DNA from: Planctellipticum variicoloris
GTDB taxonomy: Bacteria > Planctomycetota > Planctomycetia > Planctomycetales > Planctomycetaceae
Length of the DNA: 64,000 nucleotides
Reading direction: 5' to 3'
NCBI RefSeq assembly: GCF_030622045.1
Contig: NZ_CP130886.1
Span: 1,054,001 to 1,118,000 of the forward strand
Part shown: positions 51,381-61,050 of the stretch, piece after piece
Layout of the letters: the number at the start of each line of letters is the position of its first letter
How positions within the stretch are numbered: position 1 is the first letter of the stretch
Program-made: the position numbers and the translations under genes
Notes under the pieces: generated by a model
The model's input: only the letters and a program-made list of their open reading frames with translations
Told to the model about the DNA's origin: nothing
The model's database searches: none

Positions 51381-53348
51381 TTATGGTGCACCTGCCGGCG
51401 CTGCGCCGCCCGGATCGGGCATACCCGGCATGGCTCCTGGGGCGCCCGGCATTCCGGGCATCGCTCCACCCGGCATTGCGCCGCCGGCCGGATCGAATTG
51501 CTGCTGGACGGGGTCCGGTTCGTTTCCTCGTCCCCAGATGGCCTCTTGAATCAGCGGAGACGCGATCAGACCGACGATGACCAGGATGATCCCGATGAAG
51601 GAGGTCAGGAAGCCCAGGATGGCGGTCAGACAGCCCGGCTTCGCTTCGCCCCAATTATTGATGGTGTAGATCAGGAGGACAATAAACGAAGCCAGCGTCA
51701 GGATGTCGACGAGAATCCGGACAAAGTCGAGGCCGTACATGGCGATCAGAATTCCGGCCCCGATCCGGATGAGCCAGAAGGACGAGAGGAAGAACCCGGC
51801 TGCGGAGTAGAAGGGGTTGCCGTGGTCCATGGCCTCCTTGCTGACCATCAGGACGCCGCCGGTTTCGGCCAGCGCACCCCCGCAAATGACTCCGACTAGA
51901 ATCGAGGCGGCCAGATCGGTGTTGAACAGCGTCGAGACGACCAGTCCGCCGACTCCGCCGACGAGCGCCAGAATTCCGGTGACGGCGATCGCTTCGAGGA
52001 GCGCCACCTTGGTGCTTTTGGGTTTGTATTCTTCGTCCAGCTCGCGGGAAAGAATGGCCTTGTACTTGTACTGCTTGGCCTGTCCGATGAGTCCGAGAGC
52101 AGGACGGAAGTAATAAACGAACTGCCCGTTGGTCCGCATGTTGAACAGGGCGGTGAAGCCGAAGGGAATGAACGCAACGCACCACAGGATGCCGGGGATG
52201 ATCAGGGGCTGGTAATTGACGCGGACGGGATCGGGGATCGGCGCTTCGGGAGCCGGGGGGGCTTCGCCCTTCTTCTGCACTTTGGGCTTGTTCTCGGCGG
52301 CCCACTTGCGGCGGTAGATGTCGGCGTTGCTTTCCATCGCATTCACGACGCCGACGACATCGTTGCCGTAGACGGCGATCGTGGCACCGATGGTGCCGAT
52401 GGTGGCAATGTTCGTGGACAGGGCGAGAAGAACCCAGACCATCGAGCCTTTGAAGGTCTGGCCCAGGGAGGGGAGAATCTTCCAGAACATCCAGCCGGGA
52501 TAGGAAATCGGCATCGCCATGTGGCCCATGACGCCGGGGAATGCGAGCAGGACGGGGATGTAGGCCAAACCCGTAATGATCCCGAGGACGTACGTCGGCG
52601 AACCGTTGCGCACCAGAATGGCGCCGATCGCCGCGGGAATCGCCAGAACGGGGCCGGCGAAGGCGATGTTCCAGGCGAAGAACTTGATGCCGAGGGCGCT
52701 GGCGGTGAAGAAGTCGAAGTTCAGCCGCTTGATCTTGTCCTTCTTTTCCATCGCGTTCTGGATGATGTAGACGTCGGCGAGCCAGTACCAGCCGGGGATC
52801 ACCATCAGGCAGACGGCGGTGACGAAGCCGAAGAAGACGCGGGGGGGCCAGGTCGAGTTGTAGAGGAACATGAAGATCGAGAAGGCGGCGAGCAGCGACG
52901 CGACGATCGAATACATGATGGAGCGGAAGGCCAGCCCCTTATTGCGGCCGACGAACTTCCAGCCGTCGCTCCAGAGTCCCTTGAAGAACTTGTCAGGGTC
53001 GGGGCCTTTGAGGGCCCGTTTCTTCGCGGCTGCGCCCATGCCGCCGGTCGAGGTGTCGTAGCCGCACTTGGGGCATTCGGTTTCGTCTTCGTCGAGGTCC
53101 TTCAGGTCGCAGCCGCATTTGGGGCAGATGCGGGCCTTGCGGTCCTCGATATTCCGGAGGTCGAGCGACGCGAAGTCGTCGTCGGTTGACGCTTTCTTTT
53201 TGACCGGTTTTTTCACGGGCGCATCGGAGTCGCCTGCGGGAACTGGAATGCGGGTGTCGCAGTCCGGGCACTTGACCGCTTTGCCGCGGGCGGAGTCCGG
53301 AACCGACAGCACTTTCTGACAGGTACTGCATTTGACCTTAACCGGCAT
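51381..53348 (-). CDS. zinc-ribbon membrane protein
   Basis: 655 residues, function not recognised. Two Cys4 zinc ribbons start the protein (CSTCQKVL...CPDC at about 7-30, CPKCGCDL...CPKCGYD at about 75-98). Six or more hydrophobic helices follow between 140 and 600, for example GFVTAVCLMVIPGWYWLADV and VALLEAIAVTGILALVGGVG. A soluble stretch near 360-400 is Pro-rich. The C-terminal 40 residues are a GAMPGMPGAPG-type repeat. The ribbons suggest a cytosolic binding function attached to a membrane body. ATG 53348 begins at the first ribbon. Confidence 0.7.
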   Translation of the reverse strand: MPVKVKCSTCQKVLSVPDSARGKAVKCPDCDTRIPVPAGDSDAPVKKPVKKKASTDDDFASLDLRNIEDRKARICPKCGCDLKDLDEDETECPKCGYDTSTGGMGAAAKKRALKGPDPDKFFKGLWSDGWKFVGRNKGLAFRSIMYSIVASLLAAFSIFMFLYNSTWPPRVFFGFVTAVCLMVIPGWYWLADVYIIQNAMEKKDKIKRLNFDFFTASALGIKFFAWNIAFAGPVLAIPAAIGAILVRNGSPTYVLGIITGLAYIPVLLAFPGVMGHMAMPISYPGWMFWKILPSLGQTFKGSMVWVLLALSTNIATIGTIGATIAVYGNDVVGVVNAMESNADIYRRKWAAENKPKVQKKGEAPPAPEAPIPDPVRVNYQPLIIPGILWCVAFIPFGFTALFNMRTNGQFVYYFRPALGLIGQAKQYKYKAILSRELDEEYKPKSTKVALLEAIAVTGILALVGGVGGLVVSTLFNTDLAASILVGVICGGALAETGGVLMVSKEAMDHGNPFYSAAGFFLSSFWLIRIGAGILIAMYGLDFVRILVDILTLASFIVLLIYTINNWGEAKPGCLTAILGFLTSFIGIILVIVGLIASPLIQEAIWGRGNEPDPVQQQFDPAGGAMPGGAMPGMPGAPGAMPGMPDPGGAAPAGAP

Positions 53349-53651
53349 GGCGAGACGCACTCCGCAAACGGCCATTCACTTCGCGGAGCAGAGCCCGCGC
53401 TGCGAACGGTTCCATGGCAATCCGGGATGTCGTTTCAGACAGGAGAAACAGGGTTCCGGTACTGTACCACGTTTGAGAGTCATTGCACGCTTGGCCGGCG
53501 ACGGAGGGAACGGGAACTCGAAGGTGAACTATGGATTTTCCCGTAGGCCCGAAACTTTCGGGGTTCCGCGGGGGTTCATTTCCCTAGAGTCAACTCCATT
53601 CTGCCTGCCGTTGCGTTCAGCGCGGAGGTTTCCCGCAGAAGGCGATCCGTC
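53349..53651. other. divergent intergenic region, no gene
   Basis: It holds a GGTAC-T-GTACC palindrome at 53458-53468 and probably promoters for both flanking genes. No convincing -35/-10 pair was found. Confidence 0.5.
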
Positions 53652-55490
53652 ATGCGATTGCACGTCGTCCGATTTGCCGGTTGTGCCGGCTTTGCGCTGG
53701 CGCTCCTCGGGGGCGCCGCGGGGGCTGAGAAGTCCGGAACGCCCGATCCGGCGCGTACGGCAGCTCAGGTGGATCAGTTGCTGAATGCGGAGTTCGGCCG
53801 AGTCGGCGCCGAGGCCGCTCCGCGGTGCAACGACGCGGATTTTCTGCGACGGGCGTCGCTGGATCTGGCGTCGCGACTACCGTCGCCGCAGCAGGTGACG
53901 CTGTTCGGACTGAATCCGGACGGCGAAAAGCGGGCGAAACTGGTGGACGAACTGGCGTCGTCCGAGGATTTCGCCCGAAACTGGGCCAGGTACTGGCGCG
54001 ACGTGATCTTCATGAACGCGACCGACATGCGCTCCCGCCGGGGGATGGGGACGTTCGAGGACTGGATGACGGACCGGCTGCAGGCGGGGGGGAAGTGGGA
54101 CGAGATCACCACCGAGCTGCTGACCGCCACGGGAGATGTGCAGGAGAACGGGGCGACGGCGCTGTTCTTTGCACACGGTTCGGAAGCGCCGGAGGTGGCG
54201 GCCGAGGCCAGCCGGATTTTTCTGGGAATTCAGATCCAGTGCGCGAACTGCCACGACCATCCGTCAGACGTGTGGAAGCGGGAGCAGTTCCACGAGCTGG
54301 CGGCTTTCTTTCCGCGGACGGCGCTGCGACCCGTACTGGAAGACGGCCGGCAGCGGAGTTTTGAAGTGGTCTCTGTGAACGCGGATCGTGGCGGGCGGGG
54401 CGGACCCTTCGGCAACAATCCCGAGCAGTTCCTGCGGTTCATTGACCGGAATCGGGATGGGAAGGTCACGAAGGCGGAAGTCGAAGCCTCGCCGCGCGGT
54501 CAGCAGCTCGGGCAGATTTTCCCGCGGCTGCTGGATTTGGGGGATAAGAACAAGGACGGCGGGCTGGACCTGGAGGAAATGAAAACTCTGCCGATGCCCG
54601 ACATGCAGCGGCGGGGGAGCACCGAGCACTACATGCCGGATCTGAGCGACCCCTCGTCACGTGGAAAGCTGATCCAGCCGAAGTTCTTCGTCGACGGCGA
54701 CAAGGTTGAGCAGGGAATGTCGGATCACGAGCGGCGGCAGGCCGCGGCGAAAGCCTTCACCGATCCGAGCAATCCGTGGTTCGCCCGGGCGTTTGTGAAT
54801 CGGATGTGGTCGGAGATGCTGGGCGAAGGTTTTTATATGCCGGTGGATGACATGGGGCCAACCCGATCGGCCCGGTTCCCGGAAGCGCTCGATCTGCTTT
54901 CGCAGGGGTTTGTTGCCAGCGGCTACGACGTGGCCTGGGTCATGAAGACGATCGCCCGGACCGACGCCTATCAGCGGCAGATCCGTCCGAAACCGGTTTC
55001 GGAGGCAACGTTGCCGTTCGCCGCTCAGACGGCGATGCGATTGCGATCCGACCAGTTGTACGGTGCGATGACGCAGGTGCTGGGATATCGGGAGCAAGCA
55101 GCACCGGCGGGGCGAGGGGTGATGGGCATGATGGCGGCCCAGCGGTCGCCGCGAAACCAGTTCAACGCTCTGTTCGGTTTCGACCCGTCGACGCCTCAAG
55201 CGGATCTGACCGGGGATGTCCCGCAGGCGTTGTTTCTGATGAACAGTCCGCAGTTGCGCGGAGCCGTGCAGGCGACCGGCGGCGGACGGCTGGCCCAGTT
55301 GCTGCAGAAAAACCGGGACGATCAGGATGCGGTGAGCGAACTGTACCTGCTGGTGCTGTGCCGGGAAGCGTCGGACCGGGAGCTGGCGATCAGCCAGGGC
55401 TACATCAAGGAAGTCGGAAATCGGGGCGAGGCGTTCGAGGATCTGATGTGGAGTTTGCTCAATTCGAGCGAGTTTCTGTCGAAGCGATGA
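53652..55490 (+). CDS. DUF1549/DUF1553 protein with inserted EF-hands
   Basis: 612 residues. The signal peptide (AGCAGFALALLGGAAGAE) is followed by DUF1549 (FLRRASLDLASRLPSPQQV; FARNWARYWRDVIF). CANCHDHPSDVWKREQFHEL, which carries a CxxCH that may bind haem, comes next. Two EF-hands follow at about 265-310 (DRNRDGKVTKAEVE, DKNKDGGLDLEEM), an insertion not in all family members. DUF1553 takes up the rest (WFARAFVNRMWSEMLGEGF; ALFLMNSPQLRGAV). The C-terminus has the WSLLNSSEFL motif. These proteins are paired with DUF1501 partners across Planctomycetes, as here. The joint role is unknown. Confidence 0.88.
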   Translation: MRLHVVRFAGCAGFALALLGGAAGAEKSGTPDPARTAAQVDQLLNAEFGRVGAEAAPRCNDADFLRRASLDLASRLPSPQQVTLFGLNPDGEKRAKLVDELASSEDFARNWARYWRDVIFMNATDMRSRRGMGTFEDWMTDRLQAGGKWDEITTELLTATGDVQENGATALFFAHGSEAPEVAAEASRIFLGIQIQCANCHDHPSDVWKREQFHELAAFFPRTALRPVLEDGRQRSFEVVSVNADRGGRGGPFGNNPEQFLRFIDRNRDGKVTKAEVEASPRGQQLGQIFPRLLDLGDKNKDGGLDLEEMKTLPMPDMQRRGSTEHYMPDLSDPSSRGKLIQPKFFVDGDKVEQGMSDHERRQAAAKAFTDPSNPWFARAFVNRMWSEMLGEGFYMPVDDMGPTRSARFPEALDLLSQGFVASGYDVAWVMKTIARTDAYQRQIRPKPVSEATLPFAAQTAMRLRSDQLYGAMTQVLGYREQAAPAGRGVMGMMAAQRSPRNQFNALFGFDPSTPQADLTGDVPQALFLMNSPQLRGAVQATGGGRLAQLLQKNRDDQDAVSELYLLVLCREASDRELAISQGYIKEVGNRGEAFEDLMWSLLNSSEFLSKR

Positions 55491-55502
55491 GATTGCGATC
55501 GG

Positions 55503-55579
55503 GCTTATCGCTTGTCGCGAATCGCCAGAGATGCAGGCAGATTCTTCTCCGGCGATTTGCGATCAGCGATCAGCCTTGT
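55503..55579 (+). repeat. two heptamer arrays between the DUF1549 and DUF1501 genes
   Basis: 55503-55530 (GCTTATC, GCTTGTC, GCGAATC, GCCAGAG) and 55552-55579 (GCGATTT, then GCGATCA twice and one more). The first repeats the phrase at 18238, and both relate to 49971 inverted. Confidence 0.8.
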
Positions 55580-55627
55580 CGCTCACCTGATTCCCTATTC
55601 ATTTTTTATCTCAAACGAGGCTTGATC

Positions 55628-56923
55628 ATGGCTCTGGCATGGCACGAAAACGTTTCGCTGACGCGGCGAGGCTGGTCGCGGCGCGGGTTTTTGCATGGCG
55701 TTTCGGCGGCAGCCGCCGCGGCGGGAACGCTGAATTTTCGTGATGCGATGTCGCTGCAGGCCAGCGAGTTGCGGAAAGAGGGGCGGTCGCTGATCGTTCT
55801 GTGGATGCAGGGTGGACCCAGCCAGTTTGAGACGTTCGACCCGAAGCCGGGTCACGAGAATGGCGGCCCGACCGAGGCGATCGAAACGTCGGTCAGCGGG
55901 ATTCGAATTGCGAAGGGCTGGGAGCAGACGGCGAAGCAGATGGAGCACATCGCGCTGATCCGCTCGATGACCAATAAAGAGGGGAACCACGACCGGGCAA
56001 CGTACCAGCTCCATACGGGGTACATCCCATCGGGTTCAGTGCGGCACCCGTCGCTGGCGGCGAATATCGCCCAGGAAATCCGTCCGGAAGGGCTGGAATT
56101 GCCTTCGGTGGTGACGATCGGCAACCAGCGGGTCGGTTCGGGAACGGGGGCCGGTTTCCTGGGCGTGGATTATGAGCCGTTCCATGTCACGCAGCCGGGC
56201 GGGTTGCCGGACAACGTGGCGGCGGGGACTCCGGCGGCGCGATATCAGCGGCGGCTGGGGTTGCTGGGACAACTGGAGGACGACTTTGCGTCCCGCGGCG
56301 GGCAGGTGGTGGTTGAGAACCATCGACGGATCTACGACAAGGCGTCGAGCCTGGTCCTCAGTCCGCAGACGGAGGCGTTTAATCTGGCCGCCGAGTCGGA
56401 CTCGCTGCGGAAGGAGTACGGGGACACGGTGTTCGGGAAGGGGTGTCTGCTGGCTCGGCGGCTGGTGGAGTCGGGCGTGACCTACGTGGAGGTCCGGGCA
56501 GGGAACTGGGATACGCACCAGGAGAACTTCGAGGCGACAGGCCGGCTGGCGGGGGAGGTCGATCCGGGAATGGGGGCGCTGATCGGCGACTTGCACCAGC
56601 GCGGAATGCTCGAACGGACGATGGTGGTCTGGATGGGCGAGTTCGGGCGGACTCCGAAAATCAACCCGCGGAACGGGCGCGATCACTACCCGCGGGCGTT
56701 CTCGGTGGCCGTCGCCGGGGGGGGCGTGAAGGGGGGGCAGGTTATTGGTTCGACCGGGAAAGACGGGGGAGAGATCTCCGATCGACCGGTGGCGGTCAAC
56801 GATTTGTTTTCGTCGATCTGCCATTCGTTGCAGGTCAATCCGGCGCATGAGAACATGAGCCCGCTCGGACGTCCGATGAAGATCGTGGACGGGGGCGAAA
56901 TTGTGAAGGAACTCTTCGCGTAA
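55628..56923 (+). CDS. DUF1501 (sulfatase-like) Tat-exported protein
   Basis: 431 residues. A twin-arginine signal (SRRGFLHGVSAAAAAAG) indicates export of a folded protein. The body has LIVLWMQGGPSQFETFDPKP, NHDRATYQLHTGYIPSG, GRTPKINPRNGRDHYPRA and the late EISDRPVAVNDLFSSICHSL, which define DUF1501, a fold related to alkaline phosphatase and sulfatase. It follows the DUF1549/1553 gene on the same strand with 137 bp of repeats between. The operon pairing is conserved in Planctomycetes. ATG 55628 starts just before the signal. Confidence 0.9.
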   Translation: MALAWHENVSLTRRGWSRRGFLHGVSAAAAAAGTLNFRDAMSLQASELRKEGRSLIVLWMQGGPSQFETFDPKPGHENGGPTEAIETSVSGIRIAKGWEQTAKQMEHIALIRSMTNKEGNHDRATYQLHTGYIPSGSVRHPSLAANIAQEIRPEGLELPSVVTIGNQRVGSGTGAGFLGVDYEPFHVTQPGGLPDNVAAGTPAARYQRRLGLLGQLEDDFASRGGQVVVENHRRIYDKASSLVLSPQTEAFNLAAESDSLRKEYGDTVFGKGCLLARRLVESGVTYVEVRAGNWDTHQENFEATGRLAGEVDPGMGALIGDLHQRGMLERTMVVWMGEFGRTPKINPRNGRDHYPRAFSVAVAGGGVKGGQVIGSTGKDGGEISDRPVAVNDLFSSICHSLQVNPAHENMSPLGRPMKIVDGGEIVKELFA

Positions 56924-57111
56924 ATTGATATTGGGGAATGGGTAACATCGTTTGGAGTGACCGCTTCCGGGGACGTTCGCGGGCGAGTTGCGGGCGTTGC
57001 CCGGCGCTTCGTTCCGCGGGACTTCTGGACACTCGAGGGCGAGTTGTCGATTTTCCTGAGAGAGAGGAGCACTTCAGAGGGTGATCGGGCGGCAAGATTG
57101 ACTTCCGGCGC

Positions 57112-57140
57112 TTGATCTTCTGGTGTGGGGTCTCTACACT
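57112..57140 (+). promoter_or_regulatory. promoter of the str cluster
   Basis: TTGATC, a 17-bp spacer, TACACT, 124 bp before rpsL. The gap 56924-57263 otherwise shows no gene. Confidence 0.6.
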
Positions 57141-57263
57141 CTTCGTTTCCCCCCATGCCCGGAGAGAATCCGTGCATTGGTGTTATTTGTCGGAAGTGAT
57201 TGGAAAACAACGAGTTGTTGCTCGCGTCGGCGGTGCCGATTGCGACCGAACGGGTGAAGCAGA

Positions 57264-57635
57264 ATGCCGACGATCAACCAGTTGATTCGCAAGCCACGCA
57301 AGGTGCAGCCGGTCCGGACGAAGTCTCCGGTGCTGGAATCGTGTCCGCAGAAGCGGGGCGTGTGCATGCTGGTCAAGACGGTGACTCCGAAGAAGCCGAA
57401 CTCGGCTCTGCGAAAGGTCGCCCGTGTGCGGTTGTCGAACGGCAAGGAAGTGACCGCTTACATTCCGGGTGAAGGCCACAACCTGCAGGAGCACTCGATT
57501 GTGCTCGTGCGAGGCGGCCGCGTTCGCGACTTGCCCGGTGTGCGGTATAAGGTGATTCGTGGCGTGCTGGATACGCTGGGCGTGACCAATCGTAAGCAGG
57601 CTCGCAGCCGCTACGGCGCCAAGCGTCCCAAGTAA
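57264..57635 (+). CDS. rpsL: 30S ribosomal protein S12
   Basis: 123 residues, full length. [13 protein letters not shown] at the start, the loop [19 protein letters not shown] near residue 40, [20 protein letters not shown], and the Arg/Lys-rich end [10 protein letters not shown] are all canonical. The Lys in the [10 protein letters not shown] loop, where changes give streptomycin resistance, is the ancestral residue. S12 sits at the decoding centre of the 30S subunit. It is the first gene of the ribosomal cluster and has its own promoter. Confidence 0.97.
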   Translation: MPTINQLIRKPRKVQPVRTKSPVLESCPQKRGVCMLVKTVTPKKPNSALRKVARVRLSNGKEVTAYIPGEGHNLQEHSIVLVRGGRVRDLPGVRYKVIRGVLDTLGVTNRKQARSRYGAKRPK

Positions 57636-57707
57636 GCTGCTGCTGTGTCTGGGAAGTCATCGATCAATTTGCCCGCGTCGGGCGTTTGCAAGCTCTGAGG
57701 TTCTGGA

Positions 57708-58181
57708 ATGGCCGATCGTTTTACCGTCAGTCGTACGAATCTGCGGCCGGACACCCGGTATGGTTCGAAACTGGCTTCGAAGTTCATCAACTGTCTGATG
57801 CACGACGGCAAGAAGTCCGTGGCGCAGTCGGTGTTCTATTCGGCGCTCGACATGATCGCCGAGAAGCTGCCCGATCGGAATCCGATCGAGGTGTTCACGG
57901 CTGCGGTCGACAACTGCCGTCCGGGCATTGAAGTTCGCTCGAAGCGCGTGGGCGGTGCGAACTATCAGGTGCCGACGCCGGTCGGTCCGAAGCGGCAGCA
58001 GACGCTGGCGATCCGCTGGATCCTGCAGGCCTGCCGCGGCAAGAAGGGACGCCCGATGGACCGCAAGCTCGCCGAGGAATTTCTGGCGGCTTATCGTCGT
58101 GAAGGGACTGCGATGACGACGCGCGAGAACGTGCATCGTATGGCCGACGCTAACAAGGCGTTCGCTCACTTCGCCTGGTAA
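57708..58181 (+). CDS. rpsG: 30S ribosomal protein S7
   Basis: 157 residues. [20 protein letters not shown], the block [36 protein letters not shown] and [12 protein letters not shown] are family-typical. S7 binds the 3' domain of 16S rRNA and helps form the exit site. GAGG lies seven bases before ATG 57708. It follows rpsL by 72 bp and is followed by a terminator-like hairpin (58221-58270) before fusA. Confidence 0.96.
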   Translation: MADRFTVSRTNLRPDTRYGSKLASKFINCLMHDGKKSVAQSVFYSALDMIAEKLPDRNPIEVFTAAVDNCRPGIEVRSKRVGGANYQVPTPVGPKRQQTLAIRWILQACRGKKGRPMDRKLAEEFLAAYRREGTAMTTRENVHRMADANKAFAHFAW

Positions 58182-58220
58182 CCTGACGCCGCCGGCCGGG
58201 CGGCGCGCAGATCACGAATT

Positions 58221-58270
58221 CGGCGGGACCGCGCAGGAGGGAGACTACCTCGGCGCTGTCCCGCCGTTTT
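58221..58270 (+). terminator. terminator-like hairpin between rpsG and fusA
   Basis: CGGCGGGAC (58221-58229) and GTCCCGCCG (58258-58266) close a branched loop, then TTTTGCATTTT. It should reduce readthrough into fusA. Confidence 0.7.
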
Positions 58271-58324
58271 GCATTTTCCGGGTTCGATGTTCGACTTCTG
58301 TTGTTGCTTCAGAACGGTGCCGTC

Positions 58325-60409
58325 ATGTCGTACGACATTCAAAAAGTCCGGAACATCGGCATCATTGCACACATTGACGCCGGCAAGACGACGACGACCG
58401 AGCGGATTTTGTTCTACGCGAAGTCGACGCACCGGATGGGGGATGTTGACTCCGGCAATACGATCACGGACTTCGACCCCGAAGAGGCCGCTCGCGGGAT
58501 CACGATTTACTCGGCGGCCGTGACGTGCCACTGGCTCGATCACACGATCAACATCATCGATACGCCGGGGCACGTCGACTTCACCGCAGAGGTGGAGCGC
58601 AGCCTGCGTGTGCTGGACGGCGGCGTCGTGGTCTTCAGCGCGGTTGAAGGGGTCGAGGCGCAGAGCGAGACGGTGTGGCGGCAGGCCGACCGGTATCGCG
58701 TGCCGCGGATCTGCTTTATCAACAAGCTGGACCGCATCGGGGCGTCGTTCGAGCGGACCTTCAACCAGGTCGTGAACCGGCTGCACGGGAATCCGCTGGC
58801 GCTGCAGATTCCGATTGGCGAGGGGCCTGCGACGAACGCCGACGGGTTTCGCGGGGTGATCGACCTGGTGGCGATGCAGGCGCTCTATTTCGACCCTGAG
58901 AGCCAGGGGGCGACGATCCGTGTGGAGCCGATTCCGGAGTCCGAGCAGGAGCGGGCCGACGAGTGGCGGGTGAAGCTGCTGGACGCGGTGGCGATGCTCG
59001 ACGACGAGGTGTTTGCCGTTTACGACGCGACGGGCGACCTGCCGCCGGATCAGATCCGGCGTGTGGTGCGAAAGGCGACCCTGGCCTATCAGCTCCAGCC
59101 GCTGTTATGCGGCTCGTCGCTGAATCATATTGGCGTGCAGCCGCTGCTGGACGGCGTGGTGTGGTATCTGCCCAGTCCGGCCGACGTTCCGCCGGTGGAA
59201 GGGCGGAATCCGAACCCGAAGAAGCAGGACGTCGTCGAGGTTCGCAAAGCGAAAGACGACGAGCCGTTTGCCGGCCTGGTCTTCAAGATCGTCGCGGACC
59301 AGCATAACGAATTGTGCTTTGTGCGAATCTATTCGGGGACGCTGAAGAGCCGTTCCCGGCTGCTGAATCCGCGGACCGGGGCCAAAGAGCTGGTGAGCCA
59401 GCTCTGGCGGATCCGGGCCAGCGACCGCGAAAAGCTGGAAGAGGCGTTTGCGGGAGACATTGTCGGCGTTGTCGGGCCGAAGGATTCGGCGACCGGGGAT
59501 ACGCTGTGCGATCAGAGTCAGCCGATCCTGCTGGAGTCGATCCGGTTCCCGGATACGGTGATCTCGATGGCGATCGAGCCGGAGACGAGCGCGGAGCGGA
59601 AGAAGCTGGAGGAGGTGCTCCGGCTGATGTCGAAGCAGGATCCGACGTTCCGGGCGGAAATCAGCGAAGAGACCGGGCAGACGATCATCAGCGGGATGGG
59701 GGAGCTCCATCTGGAGATCATCGCGAAGCGGATGCAGCGCGATTTCGGCCTGAAAATCCGCGTCTACAAGCCTCGCGTCACGTACCGCGAGACTGTGGCG
59801 GGGCCGCTGGAGCATCGGGAGCGGTTCGAGCATCAGGCCGCAAACAGCACGCAGTTTGTGGAATTGGCGATCCGGATCGAACCATTTTCAGGAACTGAGC
59901 CGGTCACAATTGAAAACAAACTCAAACCGGGTACACTACCGCCCGACCTGTTGAATTCGGCGTTGCAGGCGCTGCGCGACGAATCCAGCGGGGGTGGGTT
60001 GGTGGGATATCCGCTGATGAACGTGAAGATCACGGTCACGGATGCCGAATACCGCGAGAAAGAGACCACGGAGGTTGCCGTTAAAACGGCGGCCGCTAGG
60101 GCTCTCCGAAATGCACTGCAGTCCGCCGGGGTTGTGCTCCTGGAGCCAATCATGAAGCTGGAGGTTGTGACTCCCGAGGATTTCCTGGGGAATATCACGG
60201 CCGACCTGAGTTCACGGCGGGCGATGATTGTGGATACGGAGATTCGGGGTAATCTGGTGGCCTTGCAGGCGGAGTCCCCGCTTTCCCAGATGTTTGGTTA
60301 CTCGACTCAGGTGCGAAGTCTGTCGCAGGGACGGGCGTCGTATTCGATGGAGCCGCTTCGGTTTGATGCGGCTCCGGACGATGTGCTGGCGGGCATGTTG
60401 GGTCAGTAG
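58325..60409 (+). CDS. fusA: elongation factor G
   Basis: 694 residues, full length with all five domains. GTPase motifs are AHIDAGKTTTTERIL (P-loop), DTPGHVDF and NKLDR. Domain IV has ISGMGELHLEIIAKRMQRDF and the following translocation loop. Switch I differs from E. coli: where that has DWMEQEQERGITI, this reads TDFDPEEAARGITIYSAAV. The core RGITI is kept. It is the only EF-G in the window and lies in the normal place after rpsG, so I call it the translocase, though a specialised paralogue is possible. ATG 58325 was chosen over a start at 58301. Confidence 0.92.
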   Translation: MSYDIQKVRNIGIIAHIDAGKTTTTERILFYAKSTHRMGDVDSGNTITDFDPEEAARGITIYSAAVTCHWLDHTINIIDTPGHVDFTAEVERSLRVLDGGVVVFSAVEGVEAQSETVWRQADRYRVPRICFINKLDRIGASFERTFNQVVNRLHGNPLALQIPIGEGPATNADGFRGVIDLVAMQALYFDPESQGATIRVEPIPESEQERADEWRVKLLDAVAMLDDEVFAVYDATGDLPPDQIRRVVRKATLAYQLQPLLCGSSLNHIGVQPLLDGVVWYLPSPADVPPVEGRNPNPKKQDVVEVRKAKDDEPFAGLVFKIVADQHNELCFVRIYSGTLKSRSRLLNPRTGAKELVSQLWRIRASDREKLEEAFAGDIVGVVGPKDSATGDTLCDQSQPILLESIRFPDTVISMAIEPETSAERKKLEEVLRLMSKQDPTFRAEISEETGQTIISGMGELHLEIIAKRMQRDFGLKIRVYKPRVTYRETVAGPLEHRERFEHQAANSTQFVELAIRIEPFSGTEPVTIENKLKPGTLPPDLLNSALQALRDESSGGGLVGYPLMNVKITVTDAEYREKETTEVAVKTAAARALRNALQSAGVVLLEPIMKLEVVTPEDFLGNITADLSSRRAMIVDTEIRGNLVALQAESPLSQMFGYSTQVRSLSQGRASYSMEPLRFDAAPDDVLAGMLGQ

Positions 60410-60518
60410 AAGTTGCCGCGCGGTATGGCTGGCGTACCCGATTTGGCGTTCGAGCCAAGTCGAAGGGCGTCATCATCCGGGCGGCCGGTGTTGTTTCGCG
60501 ATTCTCTCCCGCGGTTGA

Positions 60519-60547
60519 TTGACAGTCGCGGGGGCCGTCACTAAACT
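60519..60547 (+). promoter_or_regulatory. promoter of the S10 cluster
   Basis: TTGACA, a 17-bp spacer, TAAACT, 78 bp before rpsJ, in the 215-bp gap after fusA. It is among the best sigma-70 promoters in the window. Confidence 0.75.
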
Positions 60548-60624
60548 TGTCGATTCCCTTGCCGCCGGGGCCCCTGTCGTCTTGATGGGGTCGGCTGTAA
60601 GTTGTTTGTGTAAAGGGACTTGGC

Positions 60625-60951
60625 GTGGCTGGCGCAAAACAGGAATGCATCCGGATCCGGATGGAAGCCTACGATCACTCGGTGCTCGATCAGTCTGTGT
60701 CTGAAATCGTCGATACGGCGAAGCGGACTGGGGCGATCGTGCATGGGCCGATCCCGCTGCCGACGCGCATTGAGCGGTATACGGTGCTGCGAAGCCCGCA
60801 TATTGACCGTAAGTCTCGTGAGCAATTTGAAATTCGGACGCACAAGCGTCTGATCGATATTCTTCAGCCAACCGGCAAGACCATCGACGCGCTGAACAAG
60901 CTGTCGTTGCCGGCTGGTGTGGATGTCAAGATTCGGGCCTCGGCCGGCTAG
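60625..60951 (+). CDS. rpsJ: 30S ribosomal protein S10
   Basis: 108 residues. [40 protein letters not shown] and [19 protein letters not shown] are the standard S10 blocks. It belongs to the head of the 30S subunit and also acts in antitermination as NusE. The start is GTG 60625 with AAAGGGA upstream. No tuf gene precedes it, so the str and S10 clusters are joined directly. Confidence 0.96.
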   Translation: MAGAKQECIRIRMEAYDHSVLDQSVSEIVDTAKRTGAIVHGPIPLPTRIERYTVLRSPHIDRKSREQFEIRTHKRLIDILQPTGKTIDALNKLSLPAGVDVKIRASAG

Positions 60952-61050
60952 TGGCGGGTGCGGTTGCTGTTCTGTCAGCAGGACGCGGCTGCCGCCGTTC
61001 TGGTTCGTGGTTTTCGTCGCGTGATTCTGCAGTTATTGAGGTACGGTCCG

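Noticed and set aside
60410-60624. tRNA or tuf remnant between fusA and rpsJ
   Set aside because: No cloverleaf and no EF-Tu motifs. The gap holds only a promoter-like sequence.
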